A stretch of DNA of 46,265 bases from Streptomyces beigongshangae (GCF_019710745.1 NZ_JAHKJW010000050.1:13233-59497), one strand, 5' to 3'; counted from the first letter of the stretch, positions 23,317 through 31,800 are shown. Notes: generated by a model not told the origin, from the sequence alone. Made by a program: numbers and translations.

Positions 23317-23632
23317 CCGCACGCCTACCGGGTCCAGTCGCTGGACCTGCGCCCGGGGCGACCGCCTGGTGATGTTCACCGACGGCATGCTCGAAGGCGA
23401 CGCCGACGGCCTCCACCTGCCCGGCCTGATCGTGCGCACCCGCGCCCCGCACCCCCGCGAGGCCGCCCACGCCCTGATCGCGGCGATCGTCGACGCCCAC
23501 CGCGGTCACCTGCAGGACGACGCGACCGTCAGGTGCCTGGACTGGCACGGCACCGGTCACTCCCGGCGCAACGCCGACACCGGCGCCGACCTCACCGACG
23601 CCTCCGAACGAGTACGGCCGCACCGGCAGTGA
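23317..23632 (+). pseudogene. C-terminal remnant of a PP2C/SpoIIE-type phosphatase
   Basis: The fragment YRVQSLDLRPG, then after a one-base insertion at about 23353-23358 GDRLVMFTDGMLEGDADGLH and VDAHRGHLQDDATVRCLDWHG, matches the last ~100 residues of the GAF/PP2C regulators common in Streptomyces. It includes the DG and DD metal-ligand motifs. The N-terminal catalytic half and sensor domain are absent, so it cannot be active. Confidence 0.8.
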
Positions 23633-24002
23633 TCGCACCGGCGGTGCGAATCCGTGCCGGTCGTCTCCCGCGCGTCACGACCGGCCTACGCAACCTCGCC
23701 ATCGGCCGGGATGGGTGACCAGCAGCGGCCGGAAGGGCCCGAGTTCCAGCCGCACCACCGTTCCCTGTGCCCGCCGGTCGGTCTCTTCCACCGGCCCCAG
23801 CTGGTCTCCTCGCACCGGCCGGACCACAACGCGGTGAAAAAGGATCATCTGCCTCGCAGGCGGCAAAGCCGTCCTGCACACAGGACAGCCGTTCGAGTCG
23901 GCGGAAGGCGCCGTGACTCGACCCGACTCGGCCCGACGCCGCGGTGGTGTCCGCATCGGGCACCGGGCGACGGGTTCCACGATGGCCGGCGCCCGGGGCG
24001 GA
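23633..24002. other. 370 bp without a recognisable gene
   Basis: Nothing is supported on either strand. A minus-strand frame (TVVRLELGPFRPLLVTHPG, about 23680-23850) looks more protein-like than the rest but matches no family I know. A small GCACCGGCGGTGC hairpin lies near 23636-23648. Confidence 0.4.
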
Positions 24003-24881
24003 TCAGTTGCCGGGTGCGGTGACCGGCGGACCGGTGACGGTGGTGAGCTGGAGCTTGGTCTCGTCCTCGCTGCCGGGCACCGCGGTCATGATGACGATCT
24101 TCAGCTCGCAGTCGCCGTCGGTCAGGACGTCGCAGTCCACCGTGACCGGGCCCACCGACGGGTGCTCGATCGTCTTGTGGTCCTCGCGGTGCGCGGCGAC
24201 CTGTCCGGTCGCCCACAGCTCGGCGAACCTCTCGTTGCCCGCGTTCAGTTCACGGATCAGCGTGGCCAGGCGGCTGTCCCGGGGGAAGCGGCCGGTGGCG
24301 CGGCGCAGATCGGAGACGACGGCGGCGTCGGTGGCGTCGCGGTCCGTCTCGTTGACCGGCCACAGAGCGAGACGGGCGGGTCCGCCGTCCACCGGGAACC
24401 TGTCGCGGGCGAAGTTGCGCAACCGCGGCGGCGCGGCGGAGGGGTCACCCAGCAGGGCGGCCCATCCGCGGTTCCACCACACCAGCTGCCAGTCCGCCGC
24501 GAACACGGCGACCGCCACGTCCCCGAGGCGGGCGAGCACCCGCTGCACACCGGGCGGCAGATGGTCGGAGACCATGCCGTCCGCCGGCGGTACGAGCCGC
24601 GCCAACAGGTACAGGTGGTCGCGCTCGGCGGTGGACAGCATGAGGGCGCGAGCCAGGGACGCCACCACCGACGCCGAGGGTGTGGCGGCCCGCCCTTGTT
24701 CCAGGCGCACGACGTAGTCGACCGAGACCCCGGCCAGATCGGCCAGTTCCTCGCGCCGCAGCCCGGCCGCCCGGCGGCCGTGGGCCACGGGCAACCCGGC
24801 GGCCGACGGGGGCAGCCGGTCCCGCCACATGCGGATCATCGCGCCGAGTCCGGTTGAGGGTGCAGACGACATGAGGTCCAT
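24003..24881 (-). CDS. XRE-type regulator with MmyB-like ligand-binding domain
   Basis: 292 aa. Residues about 30-85 are a helix-turn-helix (AAGLRREELADLAGVSVDYV, then RLEQGRAATPSASVVASLAR). The C-terminal domain has the MmyB PAS-like pattern: VAVFAADWQLVWWNRGWAALL, RNFARDRF, RFAELWATGQVAAHREDHKT, and IEHPSVGPVTVDCDVL. Such regulators bind fatty acids or other small ligands. It is divergent from an SDR gene 105 bp away, the commonest arrangement of this family in Streptomyces, so it probably represses that SDR. Start is 24881; ATG 24872 is possible as well. Confidence 0.92.
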   Translation of the reverse strand: MDLMSSAPSTGLGAMIRMWRDRLPPSAAGLPVAHGRRAAGLRREELADLAGVSVDYVVRLEQGRAATPSASVVASLARALMLSTAERDHLYLLARLVPPADGMVSDHLPPGVQRVLARLGDVAVAVFAADWQLVWWNRGWAALLGDPSAAPPRLRNFARDRFPVDGGPARLALWPVNETDRDATDAAVVSDLRRATGRFPRDSRLATLIRELNAGNERFAELWATGQVAAHREDHKTIEHPSVGPVTVDCDVLTDGDCELKIVIMTAVPGSEDETKLQLTTVTGPPVTAPGN

Positions 24882-24986
24882 GATCCTGCATCCGGGACGA
24901 TGCCGGTGGACGCCAGGGTGGTACTGGCCCTCCTACCGTCGAAGCGTCCCTGGCCCACCCGCTCGCCCAGGACCATTGTCGAACGC

Positions 24987-25685
24987 ATGACGATCACTTT
25001 CATCACCGGAGCCAACAAGGGTCTCGGCCGGGAGACCGCCCGCCGCCTGATCGAGCACGGCCACACCCTGCTCCTCGGAGCCCGCAACCGTGAGCAGGGC
25101 GAGGAGACCGCCGCAGCGCTCGGCGCACGGTACGTCCCCATCGACGTGACCGACGACGCGTCCGTGGCCGCCGCGGCCGCGGACGTCGCCGAACACGAGG
25201 GCAGGATCGACGTCCTGATCAACAACGCCGGGGTGCACGGTCCGCTCGGCGATCCCAGCGACCTCACCGCCGCCGACGCCCTGACCGTCCTCGACGTCAA
25301 CGTCATCGGCGTCGTCCGCACCACCACCGCGTTCCTGCCGCTGCTGCGCCGCTCGGCGGACCCCGTCATCGTCAACGTCAGCAGCGGCATGGGCTCCCTC
25401 GCTCTCACCCACGACCCCACCCGGCCCGAGTCGCACGTCCTGGCGCCGCTGTACACGTCCTCGAAGGCGGCACTGACGATGCTGACCACGCAGTACGCCA
25501 AGGCACTGAAGGACGTCCGTGTCAACGCCGCCGACCCCGGCTACACCGCGACCGACTTCAACGCCCACAGCGGCTTCCAGACCGTCACCGAGGGCACGGA
25601 CGCGATCGTCGCCCTCGCCACCGAGGAACCCGGTGCCGGCACCGGACGCTTCGTCTCCCGCCACGGCGAGATGGCCTGGTCCTGA
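24987..25685 (+). CDS. SDR-family oxidoreductase, partner of the MmyB regulator
   Basis: 232 aa. MTITFITGANKGLGRETARR holds the TGxNKGLG nucleotide-binding motif; NNAGV, a catalytic Ser in NVSSGMGS, and YTSSKAA complete the SDR set. The ANKGLG form is typical of carbonyl-reductase-like SDRs. The C-terminal end is GRFVSRHGEMAWS. ATG 24987 is chosen because it starts directly at the first beta-strand; no ribosome site precedes it, so the transcript may be leaderless. It is divergent from the MmyB regulator. Confidence 0.92.
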   Translation: MTITFITGANKGLGRETARRLIEHGHTLLLGARNREQGEETAAALGARYVPIDVTDDASVAAAAADVAEHEGRIDVLINNAGVHGPLGDPSDLTAADALTVLDVNVIGVVRTTTAFLPLLRRSADPVIVNVSSGMGSLALTHDPTRPESHVLAPLYTSSKAALTMLTTQYAKALKDVRVNAADPGYTATDFNAHSGFQTVTEGTDAIVALATEEPGAGTGRFVSRHGEMAWS

Positions 25686-25736
25686 GACCGGTCCGGCTCG
25701 ATGTGCCGGAAATGAAACGACGGGCAGGAACAGGGG

Positions 25737-26030
25737 TCAGGAGCGGTAACGGCCGCTGAGTACGCCCAGGACATCGGCGTAGCGGCCCTCGGCCTCGGCG
25801 TTGCGCTGCCACCTGACGCGCTCGACCAGGATCTGCTCGGCCTCGGGGTCGGCTTCCAGGAGACTCATCACCTCGTCGAGGAAGTCCTCAAGGGGCATGG
25901 CGACGTCGGAGTTCTGCCGGTTCATCAGCGTGGTCCGGGTGGCCGGCGGGATCAGCTCGGTCACCTGGACGTTGCTCTTGAACAGCTGCACGCGCAGGCT
26001 TTCGGTGAAGGAGTGGATCGCAGAAATATC
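25737..26030 (-). pseudogene. C-terminal remnant of a DltE-like SDR
   Basis: ISAIHSFTESLRVQLFKSNV, QVTELIPPATRTTLMNRQNS, then MPLEDFLDEVMSLLEADPEA and ILVERVRWQRNAEAEGRYAD before the stop match the last ~95 residues of DltE-type SDRs, beginning within the helix right after the catalytic YxxxK. The Rossmann half and the catalytic residues are gone. The stop side is intact. It is convergent with the intact SDR gene (52 bp). Confidence 0.82.
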
Positions 26031-26656
26031 AACGGTAATCCATGCGAGGGACGAGGAGTTCCAGGCAGCGTCGGCTGACGGGTCGCCCGGCAACCGCCAC
26101 CACCTCGTCACCGTCCTCGACCTCCGCCAGGCTCGACGGCTGAGCACACTCCAGCGCCGCACCCGCCCCACGTGACGAGCGCATCCGGCTCATGGACGTT
26201 GCCGGGATGGGGAAACGGCATCTCCACCCGCCACCGCACCGGAACGATGACCCTGTCGGATGGAGAGCGATGGCCTCCCCACAGTAGGACTGCGAAATCT
26301 CGGCAGGTGATGCGGTGGGCAGGGGTTGCAGGCCGAGCTCGGACAGGTGCGTTTCCTGGATGGGCTCCACGTCTGTCCGTACGTGCGCACGCACGGCGCG
26401 GTTCGCTCCAGCCGTGGGACATGGGATGCACCCGACCGAGTGCACCGTCCGGCGTCCGGCGTCTGCAGGACCTTCCACGGCGGGGAGCGCAGCCGGGCCC
26501 GCCGAAGAAGACCGAGACGTCTGCGCAGGATGCCGCAGGCGAGGTGTCCGTGGAACTGGGCAGGCATGACAGGCACGGCAGCCATGACAGGCACGGCAGG
26601 CACGGCCGGTTCTCGGGTTCCTCGGCGTGGGACCGAGGAAGCCTGGTGCTGCGTCG
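26031..26656. other. 625 bp without a recognisable gene; contains an 18-bp tandem duplication
   Basis: No frame is convincing. At 26563-26598 two identical-but-one-base 18-bp units (GGCATGACAGGCACGGCA) are followed by a partial unit. The region connects a truncated SDR with the end of the membrane regulator gene and is probably decayed sequence. Confidence 0.45.
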
Positions 26657-27532
26657 TCAGCCCCATGCCTGGTGCCGTGTGCCGGTGCAGGGCAGGGTGC
26701 GCAGGCCTGCGTCGCTGTCGTCGAGGCAGTGTCCGGTCACGGTGTTCTTGACCGTGACGGCCTCGTCGCCGCCCGCGTTCAAAGTCCAACGCTGGGCGGG
26801 AGAGACGGTGCAGTCCTGGATGCGCAGACCGGTGCGCGTGTCGGCGAGGCACCTTCCGGTGGCTTGATTCCGGAGCTGGCGGGAGTCGTCGGAGAGCGAG
26901 CGGACGGTCCACCACTGGTAGGGCAGGTGGTTGCATTTGAAGGAGCGCAGCCCGTAGTCGAGGCTGTCGTCGAGGCAGTTTCCGGTGGTCCTGCTGACGA
27001 AGATCCGGGCCATGGGTGGCGGTTTACGCGTATTGGACGGGGAGGTGCCTGCACTCTGCAGTTCGGCGGCTGAACCCTGCACCGGAGGTACGGCGGGGGA
27101 TTCACTCAATGCAAGCAGGACAAAGAGGGTAATTACTGCCCCCGTGGCGGCTCCGGCGACTGCGAAGGCCCAGCGGCCGACCAGGAGTGCCCGCATGTGG
27201 TGCCGCCGCGGGGAAGCCGTGGGGTGCGGTGTGCTCGCCGGGGTGGGGTCAGGGGTGGAGGCGCTCGGGGCTTCGTGAGGGCGGGTGCGTTCGGCGGCTT
27301 CCCACAGCGACCGGTACCCGGCCGGGTCGGCGCCCAGCGCCCTGCACAGGTCGCGGACGACAGGCCAGGGCGGGACGGTGTCGCCGCGGAAGTATCGGGA
27401 GAGCGACGAGTCGCTGATGGCGACCTGCTGTTCGAGGGCGCGCAGGGTGCGACCCGAGCGCTGCTGCAGTTCGCGAAGTGCCTGTCCCAGCTGACGTGCG
27501 GGCGAGGGATGCGCGGGTGGCCGGTTGGTCAT
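26657..27532 (-). CDS. Membrane-anchored XRE regulator with extracellular ricin-type beta-trefoil domain
   Basis: 291 aa. Residues 14-72 are an XRE helix-turn-helix (LGQALRELQQRSGRTLRALE, then SDSSLSRYFRGDTVP). A Pro/Thr-rich linker leads to a single membrane span at 121-142 (AVAGAATGAVITLFVLLALS). After it, residues 178-291 form a ricin B-like beta-trefoil: GNCLDDSLDYGLRSFKC, GRCLADTRTGLRIQDC and GHCLDDSDAGLRTLPC, each followed by a QxW-type Trp (QWW 206, QRW 247, QAW 288). The orientation puts DNA binding inside and the lectin-like part outside. The divergent neighbour is a secreted beta-trefoil with the same CLDD motifs. ATG has GGAG 10 bases upstream. Confidence 0.88.
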   Translation of the reverse strand: MTNRPPAHPSPARQLGQALRELQQRSGRTLRALEQQVAISDSSLSRYFRGDTVPPWPVVRDLCRALGADPAGYRSLWEAAERTRPHEAPSASTPDPTPASTPHPTASPRRHHMRALLVGRWAFAVAGAATGAVITLFVLLALSESPAVPPVQGSAAELQSAGTSPSNTRKPPPMARIFVSRTTGNCLDDSLDYGLRSFKCNHLPYQWWTVRSLSDDSRQLRNQATGRCLADTRTGLRIQDCTVSPAQRWTLNAGGDEAVTVKNTVTGHCLDDSDAGLRTLPCTGTRHQAWG

Positions 27533-27797
27533 CGCAGTGGTCTCCGAGGGTGTGGAAGCGGTGTCCCGCTGGCTGCGTCACATCCCGGGACAGGGGCGTC
27601 CCAGCAGGTCAGGAATGTATGGATCCCGACATCACCGAAGCAAATGGGATCGCATGGTCATAGAGGCATCTAACGAGGCAAACTCGGCGTACCGACTGCT
27701 GAGATCACCTTCAAGGGTGAGCGCATCGGCGATCCAGGCCAGGCCGGCGTGCGCCGGTCGAAGGCCGTCCCATCCCTCACTGGAAGGAAACTCCGAC

Positions 27798-28322
27798 ATG
27801 CGTGCACACGCTGCACTGCCCTCTCGTACGACCTCTCGCCTCCTGACCGCGGGTCTGGCAGTTCTCTCCCTCACCGCGGTGAGCCTCGGCGCGGTGGAGG
27901 CGGTGCCCCGTGGCACCGATGCCCCATCCGGCGCCACGGCACTGCTCGCACCGCGCCAGACCTTCCAGAACGATGCGACGAAGCGCTGTCTGGACGACCA
28001 CGGAAACGTCAGCAACCTGCGTACGTTCCCCTGCAACAACACCGACTTCCAGAAGTGGGAGGTCCACAACACGGGTGGCGACACCCGCGTCCTGAAGAAC
28101 GTGGCGACCGGGCGCTGTCTGGACGATCACGGAGACGTCAGTCACCTGCGCACGTTCTCCTGCAACGCCACCGACTTCCAGAAGTGGCGGATCGCCCGGT
28201 ACGAGGGCGGCGCCATCCAGGTCAAGAACGTGGCGACCAACCGGTGTCTGGACGACCACGGAAACGTCAGCAACCTGCGCACGTTCTCCTGCAACTGGCA
28301 GCACCACCAGGCATGGCGCTGA
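27798..28322 (+). CDS. Secreted ricin-type beta-trefoil protein
   Basis: 174 aa. Residues 1-35 are a signal peptide. The mature protein is one beta-trefoil with three 43-residue repeats, each with RCLDDHGNVSNLRTFxCN and then FQKW or HQAW (repeat starts at residues 63, 106 and 149). Each has a disulfide-pair Cys and the QxW hydrophobic core. Ricin-type trefoils bind sugars of cell walls or glycoproteins; the ligand is unknown. The coding DNA repeats are close to identical (27984, 28113 and 28242), which suggests recent internal duplication. ATG 27798 has GGAAGGA upstream. It faces the membrane regulator gene across 265 bp that presumably holds both promoters. Confidence 0.88.
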   Translation: MRAHAALPSRTTSRLLTAGLAVLSLTAVSLGAVEAVPRGTDAPSGATALLAPRQTFQNDATKRCLDDHGNVSNLRTFPCNNTDFQKWEVHNTGGDTRVLKNVATGRCLDDHGDVSHLRTFSCNATDFQKWRIARYEGGAIQVKNVATNRCLDDHGNVSNLRTFSCNWQHHQAWR

Positions 28323-28576
28323 GTTCGGAGACGTTCGAGCCGGTGTAATCGAACCGCTCCCCGCACCATTTCACTGAGAGGGGGCTTCCATGTCCGCCTG
28401 TCCACACAACAGCCGCCCGTCCTCCGCTCTGCGGCGGTTCGCGCAGGCTCTCGCTCGCCGGTGCGGACGCGAAGAACGAACGCTGAGAACGGAAACGAAC
28501 CCCGGAGCAGGCACGTCGGCGGGAGCGGGAGGCAGCGGGCGCGGGGGACGGGGTGGAGTCCGCGGCACCCGCCAGG

Positions 28577-29623
28577 TCAGTGGCCGGGGGCGGTGGTCAG
28601 TACGTCGACCAGTTGCCGGGCCCGCGTCTCCTCTTCCAGCAGGAGCGCGACCAGTGGACCGGTGCCCGCGTCGGGTGCCGTGGCGCCGGCCGCCGGTATC
28701 GTCCCCGGACCCGTCATCTCGCCGAAGTACTGCTCGACGGGCCGCGCGTCGGCCGCCAGGGGGACGCGCCCGCCGGTCAGGACGCCGTGCACCGACGCAT
28801 GGCTGAGGCCCAGGCCGGCCAGTCGCCCACCGCCCGCGAACCGGGTGTCGGCGGCGGAGTCCTCCACCTTCGCCAGATGCGGGTACCGGAGCGCGACCTC
28901 GTGGGTGGCCAGGACCGCCAGCAGGACGTGCTCAGTGCCTGCTGCGCCGTCGCCAAGACGACGTGCCTGTTCATAACTCTCCTGCCTGACCCATTCGACC
29001 GGCGTCGACGCCCAGTTGACCCCGCCGCTTTTGATCAGCCACCGTTTCCACAGAGGCATGTGACGGTAGTGGCCGCGGCCGAGGAGAGCGTCCCGGGTGG
29101 CGTGCAGCAGAGGGCTGAGGTCGTCCTCCTTCTCCGGACTCCCGGCGTCACCATCGAGACGGGCGCGTACGGCCTGCGGTGAGACCTTGCACACAGCCAG
29201 CGTCTCCACCGCACGGTTGTCGCCCTCCAGCAGGCCCCGCAACAGGTGAACGGCGCCGAACTTCGACGCGCCTTCCCGTCGGGCGTGTTCCATAGCCGCG
29301 GTCAGCGCCCTGGCCGCACCACCCGTGAAGCGGACGCGCCGGTCGCCGTCGTCCCCCAGGACGTCCGTCGCGACCACGCTCGCGTCGACACCGTCGTCAC
29401 CGCTCCAGGCGTCGTCACGGCCCTCCCTGTCCCGCAGCACCGCGAGGAGTGCGACCTTGGTCGCGCCCTCGTCCGCGAGTGCTTCGCGTGCGGTCCCCTC
29501 GGACGTGGTGAGCGCGGCGAGCAGGTGCTCGGTCCCGATGGGATCCTCTGCGGTCGCCCGGGCGCCGCGGGCGGCCCCCAGGACCCCCACGGTTTTCCAG
29601 TCGGGCTCCTTGATCGCTTCCAT
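28577..29623 (-). CDS. Stand-alone double Clp N-domain protein
   Basis: 348 aa, no signal peptide. Residues about 1-150 hold a Clp-N pair (GTEHLLAALTTSEGTAREAL; FGAVHLLRGLLEGDNRAVET) and residues 215-300 hold another half (GTEHVLLAVLATHEVALRYP; LAGLGLSHASVHGVL). Clp-N domains of ClpA/ClpC bind substrates and adaptors. There is no ATPase domain, so this may act as an adaptor, decoy or regulator of the ClpC system. The ATG at 29623 has AGAGGGAAG upstream; open frame further upstream is unrelated. The 253 bp between it and the lectin gene show no gene. Confidence 0.87.
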   Translation of the reverse strand: MEAIKEPDWKTVGVLGAARGARATAEDPIGTEHLLAALTTSEGTAREALADEGATKVALLAVLRDREGRDDAWSGDDGVDASVVATDVLGDDGDRRVRFTGGAARALTAAMEHARREGASKFGAVHLLRGLLEGDNRAVETLAVCKVSPQAVRARLDGDAGSPEKEDDLSPLLHATRDALLGRGHYRHMPLWKRWLIKSGGVNWASTPVEWVRQESYEQARRLGDGAAGTEHVLLAVLATHEVALRYPHLAKVEDSAADTRFAGGGRLAGLGLSHASVHGVLTGGRVPLAADARPVEQYFGEMTGPGTIPAAGATAPDAGTGPLVALLLEEETRARQLVDVLTTAPGH

Positions 29624-30010
29624 GCGGTCTTCCCTCTTCCTGCTTCTTGTCGTGCCGCTCCACAGCCTGTCCGACCAGAGCGGATACCGCATCCGCCCCA
29701 GGACGGATCCACGCCGAACAGGTCCGTGCCACCGAGGTGTCCGACTCTGAGGCCCAGTGCGAGGCACTGGAGGAGGACGTCCTGCTGTTCGCCCCGGGCA
29801 ACGCCCGCGTCCGCCGCGAAGCCGTCGCGCCGACCGCGAGATCCGCGCCCTCCCTCGCTGACGGCCGCGAGTCCCACGGCCGCTGCCCCCGCAGGCTCGA
29901 TGTCCTCGGGCAGGCCAGCGGTATGGCACCTTCCGGTATCCGCATCGCCTGCAGCAGCGGTGAGATCGGCACCGTCGCCCGCGAGCCGGCTGCCGGTCCG
30001 AGCGCCACCG
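29624..30010. other. 387 bp without a recognisable gene
   Basis: It includes the promoter side of the Clp-N gene. A plus-strand frame around 29720-29830 (SEAQCEALEEDVLLFAPGNA) looks like a coiled-coil fragment but has no start or family match. Confidence 0.4.
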
Positions 30011-30285
30011 CACCCGCCGACCTGCGGCTTCACCCTCGGTCTGTCCCTCGCGACCCTCGACACAGGGTCGGGGCGTGCACGCGTATTGTTGAACGCTCAC
30101 CCGAGTGAAGGCGGATCGCACTGTGTTCCAGGAGACCCCCATCTACAGCCGGCTCGTCGCCGAGCGCGGGGACATCCCCCGGCAGGTACGCGCGGAGGCC
30201 GACCGCCTGCACCGCGACCTGCAGCAGGTCATGCGACCCCCCACCGCCGGGCTGCTCGCCCGACCGAACCTGCCCGACCGCACCA
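30011..30285 (+). repeat. Direct repeat copy B (~275 bp), pairs with 20832-21105
   Basis: This copy matches copy A over its length with about 18 differences by eye and one extra base. It keeps the CGTATTGTTGAACGC promoter-like segment and the TCAC-CCGA-GTGA inverted repeat (30097-30108). The two copies are in the same orientation, 9.18 kb apart. Confidence 0.9.
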
Positions 30286-30323
30286 GGGACGCCGGTTCGC
30301 CCCGGGTGAATCAGTCGAGGTAG
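30123..30323 (+). CDS. Small conserved hypothetical protein, copy B (intact)
   Basis: 66 aa from GTG 30123: VFQETPIYSRLVAERGDIPR, a charged helix with RAEADRLHRDLQQVMRPP, and a short tail AGLLARPNLPDRTRDAGSPR. AAGGCGG lies before the GTG; GTG 30105 is the alternative. Charged-helix content suggests a small cytoplasmic protein. I do not recognise the family. The end overlaps the end of the convergent amidinotransferase gene by 13 bases, which may mean the original 3' end was lost at the repeat boundary near 30285. Confidence 0.65.
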   Translation: MFQETPIYSRLVAERGDIPRQVRAEADRLHRDLQQVMRPPTAGLLARPNLPDRTRDAGSPRVNQSR

Positions 30324-31453
30324 GACTGCAGGGGGCCGCGGCGCCGGACGTCGAGGGTCGCGCAGTGGAACGAGCCGCCGAACGGCGCGTAGTGCAGCAG
30401 GTCGCAGGGGACCGGCTCGAAGCCCCACTTCTCCAGGGCGCGCAGCATGCCGGTGTGGTGCCGCTCGGCGATCACCCGCTTCTCGTCCAGCATGAGGACG
30501 TTCATGCTGAGCCACTTGCCGCACATCGACGTGACCTTGAGCAGCCGGTCCTTGATCGGCTCGGGCTCGGGCGCGATCAGGATGTCCCAGGGGTCCAGGA
30601 CGGGGGGCAGGCTGTCGACGTCGATGTACTCGGGGTTGACGAGCACCTTGCCTGGACCGAGCAGGACGAAGGTGGTGTCGATGTGCATGGGCGTGCGGCA
30701 GCGGGTGGGGATCTCGTGGATGCGGTACTCCGGTCCGAGATGGCGGCGCAGCCAGTCGATGCCCATGCGGTTGGTGACATTGCTGCGGGTGACGAACAGG
30801 TCCCGGCCGGCCCGGACGAAGTCTGCGGCGTCGAAGACGGGTTCGAATTCGGTGAGGATGTACCTCATCGGCTCGCCGGAGCCGGGGACCGTGAAGTCGG
30901 GGTCGAACAGGTCGTCCGTCAACTGCGGTCTGGGCGCCGCGGTCCAGCGCGCTCCACGGCGGAAGTAGTCCTTGAGGATCGGGCGGTAGGAGTGCGTCTC
31001 GAAGTACCGGCAGGGCCAGGCCATCGGCGTCTCGATGATCTCGTCGCCGATCACCAGCATGCTGTCGCGGGGGCAGGTGTTGCAAAAACCGCGGGAGGTC
31101 CAGTCGGGGGTGCCGAAGCGCCGCCGGTGGTCGACCGCGTCAGGGCGCCGGACGGTGACGTCAAGGGACTGAAGCAGATCGACGAAGCCGTCGATCTGCT
31201 GCTGTGCCTTCTCCACGAGCAGCCGCGGATAGCGGAAGCCGGCCGCGAGACCCTGCAAGCGGCCCGCCCACGGCGGGACGTTGCAGGTGACCACGTCGTG
31301 GCCGGAGGGGATCGTCGCGCCCTCCAGACGACCGACGATGATCTCCTCCAGGGGATCCCACTCGGTGTGCGAGGACACCGGCGACACGAGCCGCTGCACG
31401 GCGTCGCCATCAGCTGTCGTTGTCGCTGCATGGAGCTTTTGTCCGGGTGTCAC
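30311..31453 (-). CDS. Glycine amidinotransferase-like enzyme (AGAT family)
   Basis: 380 aa. The enzyme moves the amidino group of arginine to an amine acceptor. The catalytic triad motifs of AGAT are intact: DAADFVRAGRD (Asp211), PMHIDTTF (His257) and GGSFHCATLDVRRRG (Cys364). KWLSMNVLMLDEKRV and the C-terminal RRRGPLQSYLD are nearly the same as in the animal enzyme. The product could be guanidinoacetate or another guanidino compound; the antibiotic amidinotransferases (StrB1 type) are related but diverge more. GTG start with GAAGGCGG upstream. No neighbouring methyltransferase of the GAMT type is seen; a MetE-like gene lies 380 bp upstream on the same strand. Confidence 0.92.
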   Translation of the reverse strand: MTPGQKLHAATTTADGDAVQRLVSPVSSHTEWDPLEEIIVGRLEGATIPSGHDVVTCNVPPWAGRLQGLAAGFRYPRLLVEKAQQQIDGFVDLLQSLDVTVRRPDAVDHRRRFGTPDWTSRGFCNTCPRDSMLVIGDEIIETPMAWPCRYFETHSYRPILKDYFRRGARWTAAPRPQLTDDLFDPDFTVPGSGEPMRYILTEFEPVFDAADFVRAGRDLFVTRSNVTNRMGIDWLRRHLGPEYRIHEIPTRCRTPMHIDTTFVLLGPGKVLVNPEYIDVDSLPPVLDPWDILIAPEPEPIKDRLLKVTSMCGKWLSMNVLMLDEKRVIAERHHTGMLRALEKWGFEPVPCDLLHYAPFGGSFHCATLDVRRRGPLQSYLD

Positions 31454-31639
31454 TGCTCAGCCGCCTTCGCCGTCGAATACCGCTATGCCACATCGTTCAT
31501 GGTGACGGCGCAATACAGTGCGGAGCGAAACGCGGACCCGCCACCCGACCGGTTGCACGCCGGCCGGCGTCGGCCGTGCTGTGCCCGCTGTCCATGCGGT
31601 GGCACCGTCCGCCGGGGAACGCCGACGGAAGACAAGACG

Positions 31640-31800
31640 GAAGACAAGCTGGAGGAGCTCCAGGCCATCGCCCTGATCCGTGAACACGGTCGGCAACGCA
31701 CCGACTCCACCCACGCCCTTGCGTCCACCGCGACGCCTTCACCATCGACCGGGACACGAAGAAAGTCACCCTGCCCGCAGGGCAGGGTGAAGGCCGCCTG
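31640..31800 (+). pseudogene. IS1182-type transposase scar
   Basis: Two short frames, LEELQAIALIREHGRQRTDS followed by THALAS, and then RDAFTIDRDTKKVTLPAGQG, match separated segments of IS1182-family DDE transposases (GRQRTDSTHVLA and the F-x-I-D...V-T-C-P motif). The sequence between them is deleted and neither end is present. It sits between the MetE-like and amidinotransferase genes. Confidence 0.7.

Noticed and set aside
26563..26604. Short tandem repeats as a CRISPR array
   Set aside because: Only two 18-bp units touch each other, with no spacers and no cas genes in the window.
28390..28806. 138-codon frame after a GAGAGGGGG-like ribosome site
   Set aside because: The start looks acceptable, but the product is Arg/Gly-rich and half lies antisense to the Clp-N gene.
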